This document shows positions 31,940 to 45,309 of a stretch of DNA of 64,000 nucleotides, one piece after another. This stretch comes from Petrosia ficiformis (lineage: Eukaryota > Porifera > Demospongiae > Haplosclerida > Petrosiidae), in assembly GCA_947044365.1 (NCBI GenBank), contig OX345636.1:1135501-1199500 (forward strand), in the 5' to 3' direction. Made by a program: the position numbers and the translations under genes. A model generated the notes under the pieces. It had not been told where the DNA came from and ran no database searches. It saw only the letters and a program-made list of their open reading frames with translations. Within the stretch, counting starts at the first letter, position 1; each line of letters begins with the position of its first letter.

Positions 31940-34900
31940 TAATTATCATATGTTAGAACACATAAAGGTGGAAAGCTAAGGACTGGATTGGTATTACATT
32001 GCATTTGATATAGGAAAGTTAGTGATTTCAATAATTATTATATGCATAATGAATCGTATACATAAATACTTGCCAGAGTTTCAAAGCTTTTTAGACCTGT
32101 ATTTCAACAATAACAATAATTGTACTGAGAATTATATAACATACTATGTACTTATGGGTAAGGACAAGATCCATTCCCATCATTTATGAGTAAATTATAT
32201 TAGTCGTCTTTAGCTTATTTCAAGTGTTTCAATAGGTATTCAATCTAATAAAATAACAACTCTCTTTGACTTTCAATGTTTTCACAATCTTCATTTAAAT
32301 CTCTTTATAGTACATGAAATTGGAAAGCTATGGACTGGATTGGTATTACTTCACATATGATATAGGAAAGTTCAATTATTTGTATAATTAAATACTTGCC
32401 AGAGGTTCAGAGCTTTCTAGACTTGTATTATCCATTATTATACTGCTAATTACATAATTTACTATCTGCTTATGGAGTAAGGACCTGATTCATTACCATT
32501 ACTTATGACTAAATTATCTTATCACCTTTAAGCTTATTTGAAGTGTTTCAATAGGTGTTCAATCTAATAAAATAACAACTCTCTTTGACTCTCAAAGTTT
32601 TCACAATCATTATTAAGATCTCTTTGTAGTACATGAAATTGGAAAGCTATGGACTGGATTGGTATTACTTCACATATGATATAGGAAAGTTAGTGATTTC
32701 AATTATACATAATTATAAAAAAACAGTTGAAAGAAATACTTGCCATAATTTCTACATATATGTGTATTAGCTACCATTATTATTACTGATAACTACTTTT
32801 TTAATGTCGTCACAATCTGTGCACTTTAGAGACCATGTAATTGGAAAGCTATGGACTGGATTGGTATTACTTCACTTATGATATAGGAAAGTTAGTGATT
32901 TCAATTATACATATAAAGAACACATGAATGAAATACTTGCCATAATTTCTACATATATGTGTATTAGCTACCATTATTATTACTGATAACTACTCCTTTA
33001 ATGTCGTCACAATCTGTGCACTTTAGAGTCCATGTAATTAAAAAGCTATGGACTGGATTGGTATTACTTCACATATGATATAGGAAAGTTAGTAATTTCA
33101 ATTATACTAAAAAAACAGTTGAAAGAAATGCTTGCCATAATGTCTACATATAATTATTACCATTATTATTACCATTATCATTACTGATAATAATATATCA
33201 CATAGTGTACTTATGAATTAAGGACTGTGTTCACTTTTCATTCCTTATGAGTAAATTATATTAATTGTCTTTAAGCTTATTTGGAAGTGTTTCGATAGGT
33301 GTTCAATCTAATACAATAACTACTCCTTTAATGTCATCACAATCTGTGCTTAAATTACCTTAGAGTCCATGAAATTGGAAAACTATGGACCGGATTGGTA
33401 TTACTTCACATATCATATAGGAAAGTTAGTAATTTCAATTATAAGTATAAGGAAGGAACAGTTTAAATAAATATTTGCCTGAATTTCTTCATATATATTA
33501 CTACTGATAATAATATATCACATAGTGTACTTATGGATTAAGGACTGAGTTCGTTTTCCATTCATTATAAGTAAATTATATTAGTCGTCTTTAAGCTTAT
33601 TTCAAGTGTTTCAATAGGTATTCAATCTAATAAAATAACAACTCTCTTTGACTCTCAATGATTTCACAATCTTCATTTAAATCTCTTTATAGTACATGAA
33701 ATTGGAAAGCTATGGACCGGATTGTTATTACTTCACATATGATATAAGAATGTTAGTAATTTCAATTATACATATAAGGAACAGTTTAGATAAATACTTG
33801 CCAAAATTTCTACATATACCATTATTATTACTGGTAATAATATATCACATAGTGTACTTATGGATTAAGGACTGGGCTCGTTTTCCATTCCTTATGAATA
33901 AATTATATCAGTCGTCTTTAAGCTTATTTGGAAGTGTTTCAATAGGTGTTCAATCTAATACAATAACTGCTCCTTTAATGTCGTCACAATCTCTGCTTAA
34001 ATTACTTTAGAGTACATGAAGTTGGGAAGCTGGATCGATTTCTATATACATATATATTACCATTATAGTGCACTTACGGATTAAGGACTGGGTTCGTTTT
34101 CCATTCTTTATGGGTAAATTATGTTAGTCGTCTTTAAGCTTATTTCAAGTGTTTCAATACGTATTTAATCTATTACAATAACTACTCCTTTATTGTCGTC
34201 ACAATCTGTGCTTAAATTACTTTAGAGTCCGTGAAATTGGAAAGCGATGGAGCTGGATTGGTCTTACTTTACATATGATATAGGAACGTTGTAAATACTT
34301 GCTAGATTTTCTACATTTATATTACCATTGTTATTGCTGGTAATTACAATAACTTACTGTGTACTTATGGAGTAAGGACTGGATTGATTATCCATGCATT
34401 ATGAGTAAATTATATTTGTCACTTTTAAATTAATTTGAGATGTTTATTTCAAGTTGTGATCATACAATTACTATTCTTTCAATGTTGTTACAATCTGATT
34501 TTTGAATATATACTACATCACATTAGATATAGGAATGTTAGTGACTTCAACTAATATGTATAATGATCAGTATAGATGAATACTTGCTAGAGTTGCAGAG
34601 ATTTCAGGACTTGTATTTCAGTAAAAATTATTATTATACTAGTACGTTCTTCTAGAGTAAGGACTGGATTCATTATTCATCACTGATGAGTAAACTATCT
34701 GTTATTTGAAGTGTTTCAATAGTTGTTCAATCTAATAAAGTAATCTCTCTCTGACTTTCAATATTGTCACAATCTATTCTTCAATTAATATTTCTTTACA
34801 ATACATGAACTTTGGACTGGATTGGTATTACATCACATTTGATATGGGAAAGCTAGAGATTTAAATTATATGTATAATGAACAGTATAGATAAATACTTG

Positions 34901-36830
34901 CCAGAATGTCTATATTACCATTATTATTACTGGTAATTACAGAACACATAGTGTACATATGGATAAAGGACTGGGATCGTTTACCATCCCTTATGAATAA
35001 AATTATATTTCTTGTCTTCAAGTTTATTTGAAGTGTTTCAATATTAAGCTCAATCTCATAAAATAACTACTCCTTCAGTGTCATCACAATTTGTGCTGAA
35101 GTTGGAAAGCTAATGACCGGATCGGTATTACATTACATATTAGATATAGGAAAGTTAGGGATTTCAATTATATGTACAATGAAAAGTATAAATAAATACT
35201 TGGCAGAGGTTCAGAGCTTTCAGGACTTGCAAACTATTATTATACTAATAACTAAATAATGTACTATGTAATTATGGAGTAAGGACTGGATTCATTATCC
35301 ATCACTAATGAGTAAATCATCTTTTGACCTTTAAGCTCATTTAAAGTGTTTCTATAGGTGTTCAATCAAATACAATAACTACTCTTTGACTTCCAATGTT
35401 GTCACAATCTGTATTATATAGAATTTTTTAAGTTGGAAAGCTATGTACGGGATTTGTATGACTTTCAATATTATTTATACCTCTACCTATAATTATTTTT
35501 AGAATACCTGAAGTTGAAAGCTATGGACCGGATTTGTATTAAATTTTCATAGGAAAGTTAGTGATTGCGATAGATGAGTATAAATAAATACTTTCCAGAG
35601 TTTCAGATATGTATTTAAAGTACAACTATTAATATTAGTGTTAATTAAATCTAATACAAAATGTATATGGATTAAGGAGTGGATTCATTTTTCCATCTCT
35701 TATGAGTAAATTTTCATTTTGATTATTGGAAGTGTTTGAATAACTACTCTGTCTGATATTCAACCTATACCTCCACATATAATAATTTTTAGAACACATT
35801 CATTTTGGCATTTGATTTGGACCGGATTTGTACTAGATCACATTAGGAATGCTAGTGATTTCAACTATTATGTATAATTATCAGTATAGATAAATACTTG
35901 GCAGAGTTTCAGATTTGTATTTCAAATACAACTATTTATATTACAAATATATAATACAAACATATGGATTGTTTTCAATCTGTTATGGGTATTAATTGAT
36001 CATTGTCATATTTAAGCTTATTTGAGGAGTTTCAATCCAATACAATAACTACTTTCTTTAATGTTTTCACAATCTCTACTCAAATGTTTTTAGTAATTAG
36101 GAAATTTGAAATCTATGGACCAGATTGGTGTTCCATAGCATTAGATGTAGGAAAGTTAGTAATTTCGTGTAATGAACAGTGTAGATAAATACTTGCCACA
36201 GTTTCAGAGATTTCAGGACTTGTATTTCAGTAAAAACTATTAATATAAGGATAAATACATATCACTTAAGGAGTATGGACCAGATTCGTTATCCATCCCT
36301 GATGAGTAAATTATCTTTTCACCTTTAAGCTTATTTGAAGTGTTTCAGTAGGTGTTCAATCTAATACAATAACCTTTCTCTTTGACTTTCAATATTGTCA
36401 CAATCTGTATATATTTAAATTTCATTAAAATACATGAAATTGGAAAGCTATGGACCGGATTGGTATTACTTCACATATGATATAGGAAAGTTAGTGATTC
36501 AATTATACGTATAAAGAACAGTATGGAGAAATACTTCCAGAATTTCTACTTTTATATTACCATTATTATTACTGGTAATAATATATCACATAGTGTACTT
36601 ATGGATTAAGGACCAGATTCATTATCCATGACTCATTTTGTTTTGTTGTTTTTAATTTAATTTGAATTGTTTCAAGTGGTGATCAATCTGATATAATAAC
36701 TAATATTTTTGACTTCCAATGTTGTCACCTTCACCATTTTTAGAATGCATAAAGGCTGAAATTTATTTGCAGGATTGTTATTACATCACATTAGATATAG
36801 GAAAGTTAGCGATTTCGCACACGCAGTCCT
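31940..36830 (+). repeat. Array of diverged ~200-350 bp repeats, direct orientation
   Basis: About eighteen copies. The recognisable core is GGAAAGCTATGGACTGGATT, then GGTATTACTTCACATATGAT and ATAGGAAAGTTAGTGATTTC, followed by TAAATACTTGCCAGA, a CATTATTATTACTG block, TACTTATGGATTAAGGACTG, AAGCTTATTTGAAGTGTTTC and CAATAGGTGTTCAATCTAAT. Cores lie near 31966, 32324, 32639, 32841, 33037, 33374, 33701, 34022, 34236, 34805, 35101, 35430, 35515, 35810, 36105 and 36438. No unit keeps a conserved reading frame, so this is satellite-like DNA rather than a gene family. Confidence 0.8.
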
Positions 36831-37560
36831 TCCATATTTACAGGTGGAACATAGTAGTTCTTTTTCACCACTGTACACAATTACAACTGCACCTGTACAT
36901 CCAAAAACAATCACCAAGAAAGCACTTTCCACAACGTGATACAAATGAATATCTGTGTGGCTATAGATATTTAAAACTAAATGGATGCAGAATTGAATAA
37001 ACACCTGTAGTACTGCATAATCATACTATACTACTATTATACATATATCAAACTAGATGTCTTTGAGCTATTTTGGGAATTAATACAGAAAAGGATCATG
37101 AACATCACTATAATTCAAGCTTATTACTTCAGAGTCTTACTATAAGTAAGACTCTGAAGTAATAAGTTTGAGATACTTAGATAATATTGGAAATTAGGAA
37201 GTACAATGAAATGAAGAACAGCATTGAAACCAAAATTAATATCTCTAGGAGATGAGAAATGCATAGTCTAAGTAAAAGGAAAAGTAAAACACTGCATTTT
37301 TACTATAATATATCTCTATTATAATATTGATAATGATTATGTAATATTGTGTCTAGTAGATTGATTTTCAGTTTTCTTTTTCATAAATTGGTTTAGAGAT
37401 GGTTTTCATCAGTATAAATTTTATAATACCATGCTACTTTTTTTCACTTTTAGCATAGACATCACCGAACCTGTCAAAAGTACATACCATTCCAGTATAC
37501 TAACTTTGGTATATCTAATGTGATATAATGTCAATATGGTCCGCAGATTTTCAGTTTTGT
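36831..37560. other. Central segment between the two array orientations
   Basis: A unique-looking stretch separating the direct array from its inverted part. It contains the perfect hairpin at 37120-37166 and no supported gene. Confidence 0.45.
37120..37166. repeat. Perfect 21-bp hairpin
   Basis: The arm at 37120-37140 (CTTATTACTTCAGAGTCTTA plus C) is exactly inverted at 37146-37166 around a 5-base TATAA loop. It lies near the turn point of the inverted repeat array. Confidence 0.9.
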
Positions 37561-38715
37561 GTGCTATAGAAATTTAAGATATTGACCACATTGAAAGTCA
37601 GAGAGAGTAGCTATTACATTCTATTAAAAAGCACTTGAAACCCTTCAAATAAATTTAAATACGAGAAAGAAATATTCACAATAGAATCTGGTCCATGATT
37701 ACACATAATTGTCTCTAATCATATAATTATATATATCGAAATACAAATCTCGACAACTTTGAATCTCTGGAAAGTACATTTACCTGTACTGATCATTATA
37801 CATATAAATGTAATTACTAACTCTCCTATATCTAATGTGATGTAATATGCTTCCAGTCCTAGGTTTCCAACTTCATGAATTCTACAGACATCTAAGTACA
37901 GATAGTTAAGGAGTAGGTTATTGTATTTGATTGAACACCTATTGAAACACTTCAAATAAGCTTACTCATAATTGATAGATAATGAATCTGCTCCTTACTC
38001 TGTAAGTACAAGTACATAGTACGTTATATAATTAACAGTATAATAATAATTATTGCTGAAATACAAGTCCAGGAAACTCTGAAAGTCTGTCAAGTATTTA
38101 TCCATACATTTCATTACACATAATAATTATTATTGAAATCACTAACTTTCCTATATCTAATGTGATGTTATACAAATCCAGTCATTTGCTTTACAATTTC
38201 AAGACATTTAAGTACAAATATATTGACAACATTGAAGCAATTATTGTATCAGATTGATCACCACTTGAAAGCACTTTAAATTAATTTAAACACGACAAAG
38301 TTAACTTACTCATAGCAGATGGATAATGAAGCTTGTCCTTACTCCACAAGTACACTATGTGTTATAATAATTGCAAACACTATCTTTCTTGTATCTAATG
38401 TGATGGAATACAAACCAACTTCATTTAGTGTATTGAAATTTAAGTACATAATATTATTGTGACACCATTGAAAGTCATGGAGAGTATTTATTGTATTAGA
38501 TTGAACACCTGTTGAAACACTTCAAATCAATTGCAAAACAACAGACAATTTAGTCATAATTGATGTATGATGAATCCAGTCCTTACTCCATAAGCACATA
38601 ATACGTTATGTAATTGTCAGTACAATAATAGTTATTCTGGCAAGTATATATTTATCTACACTGACTATCGCAATCACTAACTTTTCTATTATGTAATGCG
38701 AATCAGGTCGATAGC
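37561..38715 (-). repeat. Inverted part of the repeat array
   Basis: About four copies of the same unit as 31940-36830, now on the minus strand: CTTTCCTATATCTAATGTGA, CCAGTCC, GAACACCTATTGAAACACTT and CAAATAAGCTTACTCAT occur as reverse complements of the array core words. Cores lie near 37820, 38150, 38390 and 38680. Confidence 0.78.
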
Positions 38716-39487
38716 TTTGGAAATTCGTGTATTGTTATGTACAGATGCGATATCCGGTGCATGAATAGGAGAGTGTTGTATGGGTTAAAATTTATCTGGT
38801 ATTCGGTACGTGGTATACGTATCCGGTCCTTCTAACCGGTTGATTTCCCAAAACGTACACTTTTAATATATGTCGATCGGGCTCAGCCTCTCAGGCGTGG
38901 CCTCGCCTTTGACCACGCCCAACACTGCATTCCAAGCTTCAAGCAAGAACAGCAAGTGAATTTTACTACACAATGATAGGCATACGGATGCTAATCTGTA
39001 AATTTGGTTAGTATATACAAATGTACGTATACTTCATGTATATTACAGTATTATACCCACTGGTTATAAACCATTAACCTTATCAACTCATCAACCTGGA
39101 TAACTTGATAATTATGATGAATAGTAACCTTCTTTGAACCTGATACGATGTCAAACCATGATTATATCTCTATATTATATTATGAAGGAGTTATTCTTTC
39201 AGCATGATCCTTTTACATCTCCTCAGTTGACCCATCATCAAATGGGATGTAGTTATGGCGCTTGTCTATTCCTGGCCAGCTGATCCATCACCGAAATGGA
39301 TGCAGGCAAGATAGCCATTATTATAGTGTAGTTTAAAAGGTGTATGCTATCATTGAGCTGTATGTGGTTTTCCTGGTTTCTATAGCAAATTTTGAACCAT
39401 TTAACTTTGAGAACAATTGCTTTCAGATTGAGAATGTCCTGTTCTGAATTAATATAGGCAGTAACAATGTGTAATCACTGTAGCCTC
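38716..39487. other. Spacer
   Basis: A GC-richer patch at 38876-38935 (GGCGTGGCC, CCACGCCC) and an inverted copy of the CCGGTTAG block at 38821-38850. No gene seen. Confidence 0.3.
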
Positions 39488-40733
39488 GTGAAAAACTAAT
39501 ACCTAAGTACTTTATTGTTATGTGATGAGTGTGTATGTGATGTGGTGAGGATAAACAAAGACTCAATAGAGTCCATCCTTGACATGTTGTATATACTTAC
39601 TCAGCACCTCATAAAATTATATATAAATGGAATGAAATTGCCATGTGTGTTCAATAGCTACACCTTGAAAACCACAAACCCTATGAATAGTTGGTGTATT
39701 TGTGTAATTTAAGGTGCTGAGTTCAAACCTTTCAGAATTTTTCAAATACGAGCAGCCATTTTGTAATTATAATGAATTATCTTCATTTCAATCCAATTGA
39801 GGATGATTCATTTTCCAATACAGTGAAATTTAATTACGCAACACGTCCTCACACATTCATCATGTTCATACATCATATCATAGCCAAATTATCTTTATAT
39901 TACATCATACAAGAAAGTGTAATGAATGTAAAAATCACTAGACGTATAATTATTACAGTCAAGTAATTAGAAGTCAATCTGTAACATTATGAATATTGGC
40001 ATTTTGACAGGAATTGATACATTGTACACAAACAACTTGAGTTATCATATCTACCAAATAACCATTAGGACCCTAAAGGTCAATAGGACAAAAACAAAGA
40101 CAAATGACTGTAACTAGAAAACGGCTACTCATAATGAAAAATTTCCCAAAAATATGAACTCAACACCTAAAAGTACACAAATGCACTCATTAACACATTC
40201 ATATCATTTGTGGTTTTCATTTTCAGCAACTTAAATTCAAAGAGAAAAAATGAACTTTCAGAGTAAGTGTTTTCACCCATCTCATAGTTAATTCACCATT
40301 GTCAAATGAAAATGTAGCGATACACTAAATAACCTGAAAAGACATGTTTATTGAGTGTATGTGTACAAATTTTGACTATTTTTAAGTTATCATATCTATC
40401 AAATAACCATTAGGCCCCTAAAGGTCAATTGGACAAAAACAAAGACAAATGACTGTAACTAGAAAATGGCTGAAAGGTTTGAACTCAGAACAACACTGTT
40501 TCAGTATTTTATTTAAGACAATTTCAAATATGCTTTGTACTACTTTCAAGGTGTAGCTGTTGAACACACATGGCATTTTCATCCCATTTATATATAATTT
40601 TATGAGGTGTTGAGTAAGTATATACAACATGTCAAGGATGGACTCTATTGAGTCTTTGTTTATCCTCATCACATCATATAAACACTCATCACAAAGGAAT
40701 AAACTACTTAATTGGGTTCTAGTTTTTCCCTAT
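39488..40733. mobile_element. Foldback transposon with ~185-bp inverted ends
   Basis: 39488-39675 is repeated in reverse complement at about 40548-40733. Both contain GAGGATAAACAAAGACTCAA, GTCCATCCTTGACATGTTGT and ATATATAAATGG. Inside lies a ~95-bp direct repeat (about 40036-40130 and 40384-40480, with AAAGGTCAAT and GACAAATGACTGTAACTAGA). The frames within the inverted ends (39515-39712 plus, 40418-40672 minus) are the same text in opposite orientation and are not separate genes. No transposase is encoded and no target duplication was identified. Confidence 0.72.
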
Positions 40734-43019
40734 ATTCTGGTAAATATAATAATATTGCAGAGCTAGTTTCGTCCGTCCTGAAGAGGGCAAGAAGAGATTT
40801 CACACAGTAGTAATGCAATTCATATATCCAAAAGGACTGTTGGTGTGTATGTTTGACAAAAATTTTTTCCTGTCATACCACCCACTCTGTCTTCAAGTAT
40901 AAAGCTAACCTTAGAATATAGTTCTTTAATTAACAGAAGTATACTTCTACATGTAGTTCTGAAAATCTAACTGAAAAAAAAAAATAGCAAATTATTTTAA
41001 CAATTTCAGTCTACATTTAATTCAGAACAGGGCATTAGGAAAGCAAATTTTTGCTGTTTCTGTTCAAAAAATGCTATAGAAACCTGCCAAACTAAAGTCT
41101 ATTCACATTCATGATGTCTTCAAAATAATGATGTGATATGTAATGTAGCGTATAGTATAATGTCGTAAGGTTAATACACGATTATACTGTAACTCTAGAT
41201 CTATAATTTAGCAATGGATTGAAATTTGACATACACAAAAAACAACGGGAAGGATAATTATATGAAAATGGTACATGTAGAAAGATTGTTTTTCATTTCA
41301 AAATAAAGTTATGAACATTTTTCTGAGGACAAGGTGAATGTGAATGAGCTTTACATATAGCTTAATGACAGCAAACATCTTTAACGTAAACTAACAATGG
41401 ATATTGTACCTACATGTACGTCACATTCAATGACAATCAATTAGTCAGGGAGATGTAAAAGAATCATGCTGATAGAACAGTATTTCACTAATATTGATAC
41501 TACAGGACACACACAACCTACATGTATGTTGTATACATAATATTAACAAGGTGCTGTTCTTTGAGTATGATCCGATGTAAAAATTATCTATAATTATGGC
41601 TTGATAGAGGATTAGTTTGATAAGGTGATGAGGTGTATAACAAGTCAGTATAATACATACATGAAGTATACATACCTTAGTAGTAACCACCAAACAGAAT
41701 AATTTCAGCCACTCAGCTTGGCTGTCTTTTAAAGCATCCTTTTCAATCACGCAACTTCAGTTCCACGATTCATATTCTATCAGTACATGAATGCCTGATC
41801 CAAACCAAGTATGAATTAACACCAGTTGTTCAAGTCACTGAGTCTGGCCAACACAGGCACATCGAATGGCTGGTAGTAGTGTATACTGACTATACTCTAT
41901 AGTCTAGTTATTAAATTAAATTAATAACAGTATCATGTGACTCTAATATCAGGCGGGAGAACAGTCATTTTGAACCAGAGGAAAGTGGAGGTGAAAATGA
42001 CATTTAGACGAAATTTGCTACCATTATTTGCAACAGTGGTAAGTTCTTCATCCCATGCATGAAGTTCAGTATTACATATATATTTTATACTTGTGTTAAA
42101 ATCATTGGGTGTACAAACTGGCATTGGGCTTTGGAAGCTCTGTGACAAGTTCTTCACAATTAATAAGTTATATCACACAGTGCTGGCATTTGTGACCATG
42201 TTTATAAACTTATTCAGCTCAAGAATGGACTTCAAACTCGTAGAAGTTGTTGAGAAGTTGCAAGGTTTGCTCATGCTATTTATCACATAACAAATTCTGC
42301 TTTTCTTTTCAAAATAGCTCAAAAGAGTTAGCTAATGAAATTGTGAGGTTTGTTCTTGATACTTCACTTTAATTTAATGTTTATTTTATATACAGTTATT
42401 TAGGTCTATATTTTACTTAAGCACAAAGGAACCTGTAACTTGTTTAACAGATGAGATAACCAAGTAAGCATATTATTCCTTTAATGAAGTATCATTACTA
42501 ATTAATATTTACTACAGGTCCACTAAACTCATTGAAAATTAAAAGATAGATTAATATTGGTTGGACACATGCACATCAGCAACCATTTATATTCTCAGTG
42601 CATTTCAAGCTGTACTTTAAAACATTCAACAATGTTTTGATTAAATATTTTATAATTTTAAAGGAAAACAACAAAAAGTCATTAAATTAATATTAACAGT
42701 AAAATCATTGGTATACAGAAAAATATCAGTGCTATCTAGCACGAGTATGCTGACCTGGATGCTGTAGATATCAGTAGTATGCAGACAAACATCAATAGTA
42801 TAGAGTGTTTTTATGCAGACCTGGAATATTATTGATATGTCGAATGTGTCCGTATTTTGTGTTATACGGACTCTGTAAACTAAACATAGTCGATGCTGCA
42901 TACTAACGGGATAATAATGATTTACAGACGCGTATAGATGAAAATATCGGTCTGTATATGAATGTCTGTTTTGCAGTGATGATAATAAAAATTTTCTTTT
43001 TCACTTACACTATTACAGA
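40734..43019. other. Mostly non-coding stretch with weak exon signals
   Basis: No firm gene. On the minus strand 41676-41755 reads VIEKDALKDSQAEW then LKLFCLVVTTK, ending at a donor (AAG then GTATGT), and could be an isolated exon. A minus-strand frame at 41933-42157 (with SPMPVCTPNDFNTS) has no recognised domain. Confidence 0.25.
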
Positions 43020-43860
43020 TTCACGCAAATGGTGACGAACGGGTGGTTTGTAGGTAAGCTTTTATCAACACACATGGCATTACGACTGGAAGGGCACAGC
43101 ACTTGACGTTCTATGCAAAGACCTCTCCAACACCTCCACTAGATAAATGTGGTAAGCAACCAAACCCACGCACTACAAGTGAGAATATAAAACAGCAAAT
43201 TTACAGGCATATCAAGTCCTTCCCTACAATAGCAGGTTACTATGGCAGAGGTAAATCAAGCAAAGCCAAAATGTACCTTTCATCTCAACTGTCTGTTGCA
43301 ACAATGCATGAATTATACCTTGAGATGTATGAGGCTCAAGGTAAGCAAGATGAAAAAAGATGGGAATGGAAACCCTCAAATAAAGTATGACTTTTTATCG
43401 TGACTATTTCAATAGTCATTTCAATTTGTCATTTGGAATCCCCAAAACGGAGACTTGTGCAACGTGTGATGAACTGAATGTGAAGATTAATGATGCCAGT
43501 GATCCAACGCAAAAAGAGAGACTCCAAACTGAAAAACAAACCCACATTCATGCAGCTGAAGAATTTTACACAGAGTTGGGTGCATGTACTGAAATGGCAA
43601 GAGAAAGTGAAAATGTTGCCTGTCTTACCTTTCACTTTGAACAGAACTTGCCACTCCCACATATTCCTATCAATAATATTTTTTACCTACATCAACTGTG
43701 GGTATATGTGTTTGGAATACACGATTGCAGCAGCAATAATGCCTCTATGTATGTTTGGTCTGAATCTACTGCCCGTCGTGCTCAAACGAGGTTACATCAT
43801 GTCTACACCACTATTTGCGGGATTTGAGCAGTATTGACACACTTTTTTCAGATTCTAAGT
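43020..43860 (+). pseudogene. Transposase-like protein, N-terminal half
   Basis: The N-terminal and middle part of a large transposase-like protein family common in arthropod, cnidarian and sponge genomes. Readable blocks: GDERVVCR, then a TAA at 43055-43057 where the family continues; NTHGITTGRAQHL; IYRHIKSFPTIAGYYGRGKS; YLSSQLSVATMHELY; then after a frame shift at 43387, FNLSFGIPKTETCATCDELN with a CxxC; NLPLPHI; and LWVYVFGIHDCSS. A second frame shift near 43780 is needed for SNEVTSCLHHYLRDLSSI, which runs to about 43860. In LTFHFEQ, His stands where I expect the first catalytic Asp. The C-terminal half is not downstream on this strand. It is on the opposite strand at 44022-44650. Confidence 0.7.
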
Positions 43861-44021
43861 GAATAACCAAGTGGAAGAACTTGCTAAGTCCACTTTCAAT
43901 ATTTGAATGATTAAATAAAAGAATTAGATCTTGATTACCACTGTACATGTAAAGTGGAAATTATTTATCAAAAATCAATGAAATAATCACAATTAAGAGT
44001 ACTTTGTTAATTTTACTCTTC

Positions 44022-44650
44022 AGATTGAGAACTGGTTCCTGCTACATTTTCCTCGATTATCTCATCATAGAATTTCCTGAATTCACGTGGAACAAATTTA
44101 TAAACAATCTTCTTTAAATCATCAATTTTATTTGGGTTGATAGATAAAACACTGTAGGAAAAGAAGGTCCTGGTGACTTTTTCTTTTCTATAATAAACTT
44201 ATGCCATTCGTCTGTGTGAGTAAGAGAATACTTCACCCAAACCTCATTTTCATGGATTTGAGAATACTCAAAAACCTGAACATTATGAACCCTCATCCCA
44301 GGTACAGATTTCTTGAAACAAGGCTTGAGATGAGACTGAAAGTCATACACAAACTCCTGAGATACTGGTACAACTGTGAAAGGTTTAACTTTCTTAGCTA
44401 AACGAATTACATCAATCAAATGATTTGGAAGGTAGAGGCGATCAACCTTCTTCTTGTTTGACTCAGTCTTGGCAAAATCTCTATCAGAAGGTAGGAATGA
44501 ATGGCCCCGAGTAGGAGAGATGTGTTGTATCTTTTGAAATAGCCCCATTTTAACCAGAGAATACAGGTATTGAATAACTGTGAAGTTCTTATTCTGTCCA
44601 GGACAATTATTATAATAATTATCATCAGTAACAATTGACCTGCTTTTCAA
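44022..44650 (-). pseudogene. Transposase-like protein, C-terminal half, inverted
   Basis: The other half of the 43020-43860 family, on the minus strand: DDNYYNNCPGQNKN (the family's DNCGGQNKN block with an acidic catalytic residue), GHSFLPSDRDFAKTE (the second acidic cluster), LYLPNHLIDVIRLAKK, and WVKYSLTHTDEWHKF. The frame open to 44114 ends in FYLSTQIKLMI. A frame shift near 44130 gives the natural end, KIDDLKKIVYKFVPREF...SSQSEE, at about 44022. The two halves face each other, which shows an inversion of the 3' half after insertion. Confidence 0.7.
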
Positions 44651-44888
44651 TTATATATATAGGTAGCATAGGTCAATCATATAGTCTTTAACAGTACAGG
44701 TCATAATAATTGCAGTATTACATTTTAGTAATCAATAATAATTTATATACGTCCTCCAAATAATACATAATTATTCATAAGTGATTATATAGTAATTTCT
44801 TTTTTCATTCGGAGATGGGGGACTCTGGTTCGATACACTATTGGTTATTTCATTTTTCTTTTTTCTTTCGGAGCTTGATACAATATGG

Positions 44889-45309
44889 GAGGTGATTAGT
44901 AAGTCAATAGGTGTGTCACTATGTGTCAATAGTATAGTCTTCTAGCGAATAGTGCCAAAATTATGATAAACTTTTCATTGGGCGGAAAGGCATGACTTTG
45001 TTGTCGAGTGGCAATTCATCAAGTGGAGAGGTGTGACTTTGTTGCTGAGTCGCATGCTAATTCATCGCTGATGGGGACCCGATCGATACAAAGATAACCC
45101 TAGGAAATAGGGTCTCTTGGTCGTACATCCTAGGGTTAGCTTTGTATTGGCAGGGTCCCCATCAGTGATGAATTAGCATGCCACTCGACGACAAAGTCAC
45201 ACCTCTCCACTTCCCATCAGCACATTGACTAGAAGACTATACTGTTGATGCATAGTGACACTCCTATTGATTATAAGACTACACTATGGATTGTGACACT
45301 AATCACCTC
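44889..45309. mobile_element. Foldback (palindromic) MITE
   Basis: Ends GAGGTGATTAGT (44889-44900) and ACTAATCACCTC (45298-45309). Inner arms of about 60 bp, with GTGGAGAGGTGTGACTTTGT, GCATGCTAATTCATC and GATGGGGACCC near 45015-45070, are inverted at 45150-45208, and an AACCCTAGG stem lies nearer the centre. No coding capacity. Confidence 0.75.

Noticed and set aside
33696..34010. 104-codon plus-strand ORF
   Set aside because: It covers one satellite unit by chance; neighbouring units do not conserve the frame.
41933..42157. 74-codon minus-strand ORF
   Set aside because: Plausible-looking text but no recognised domain, splice partner or repeat relation.
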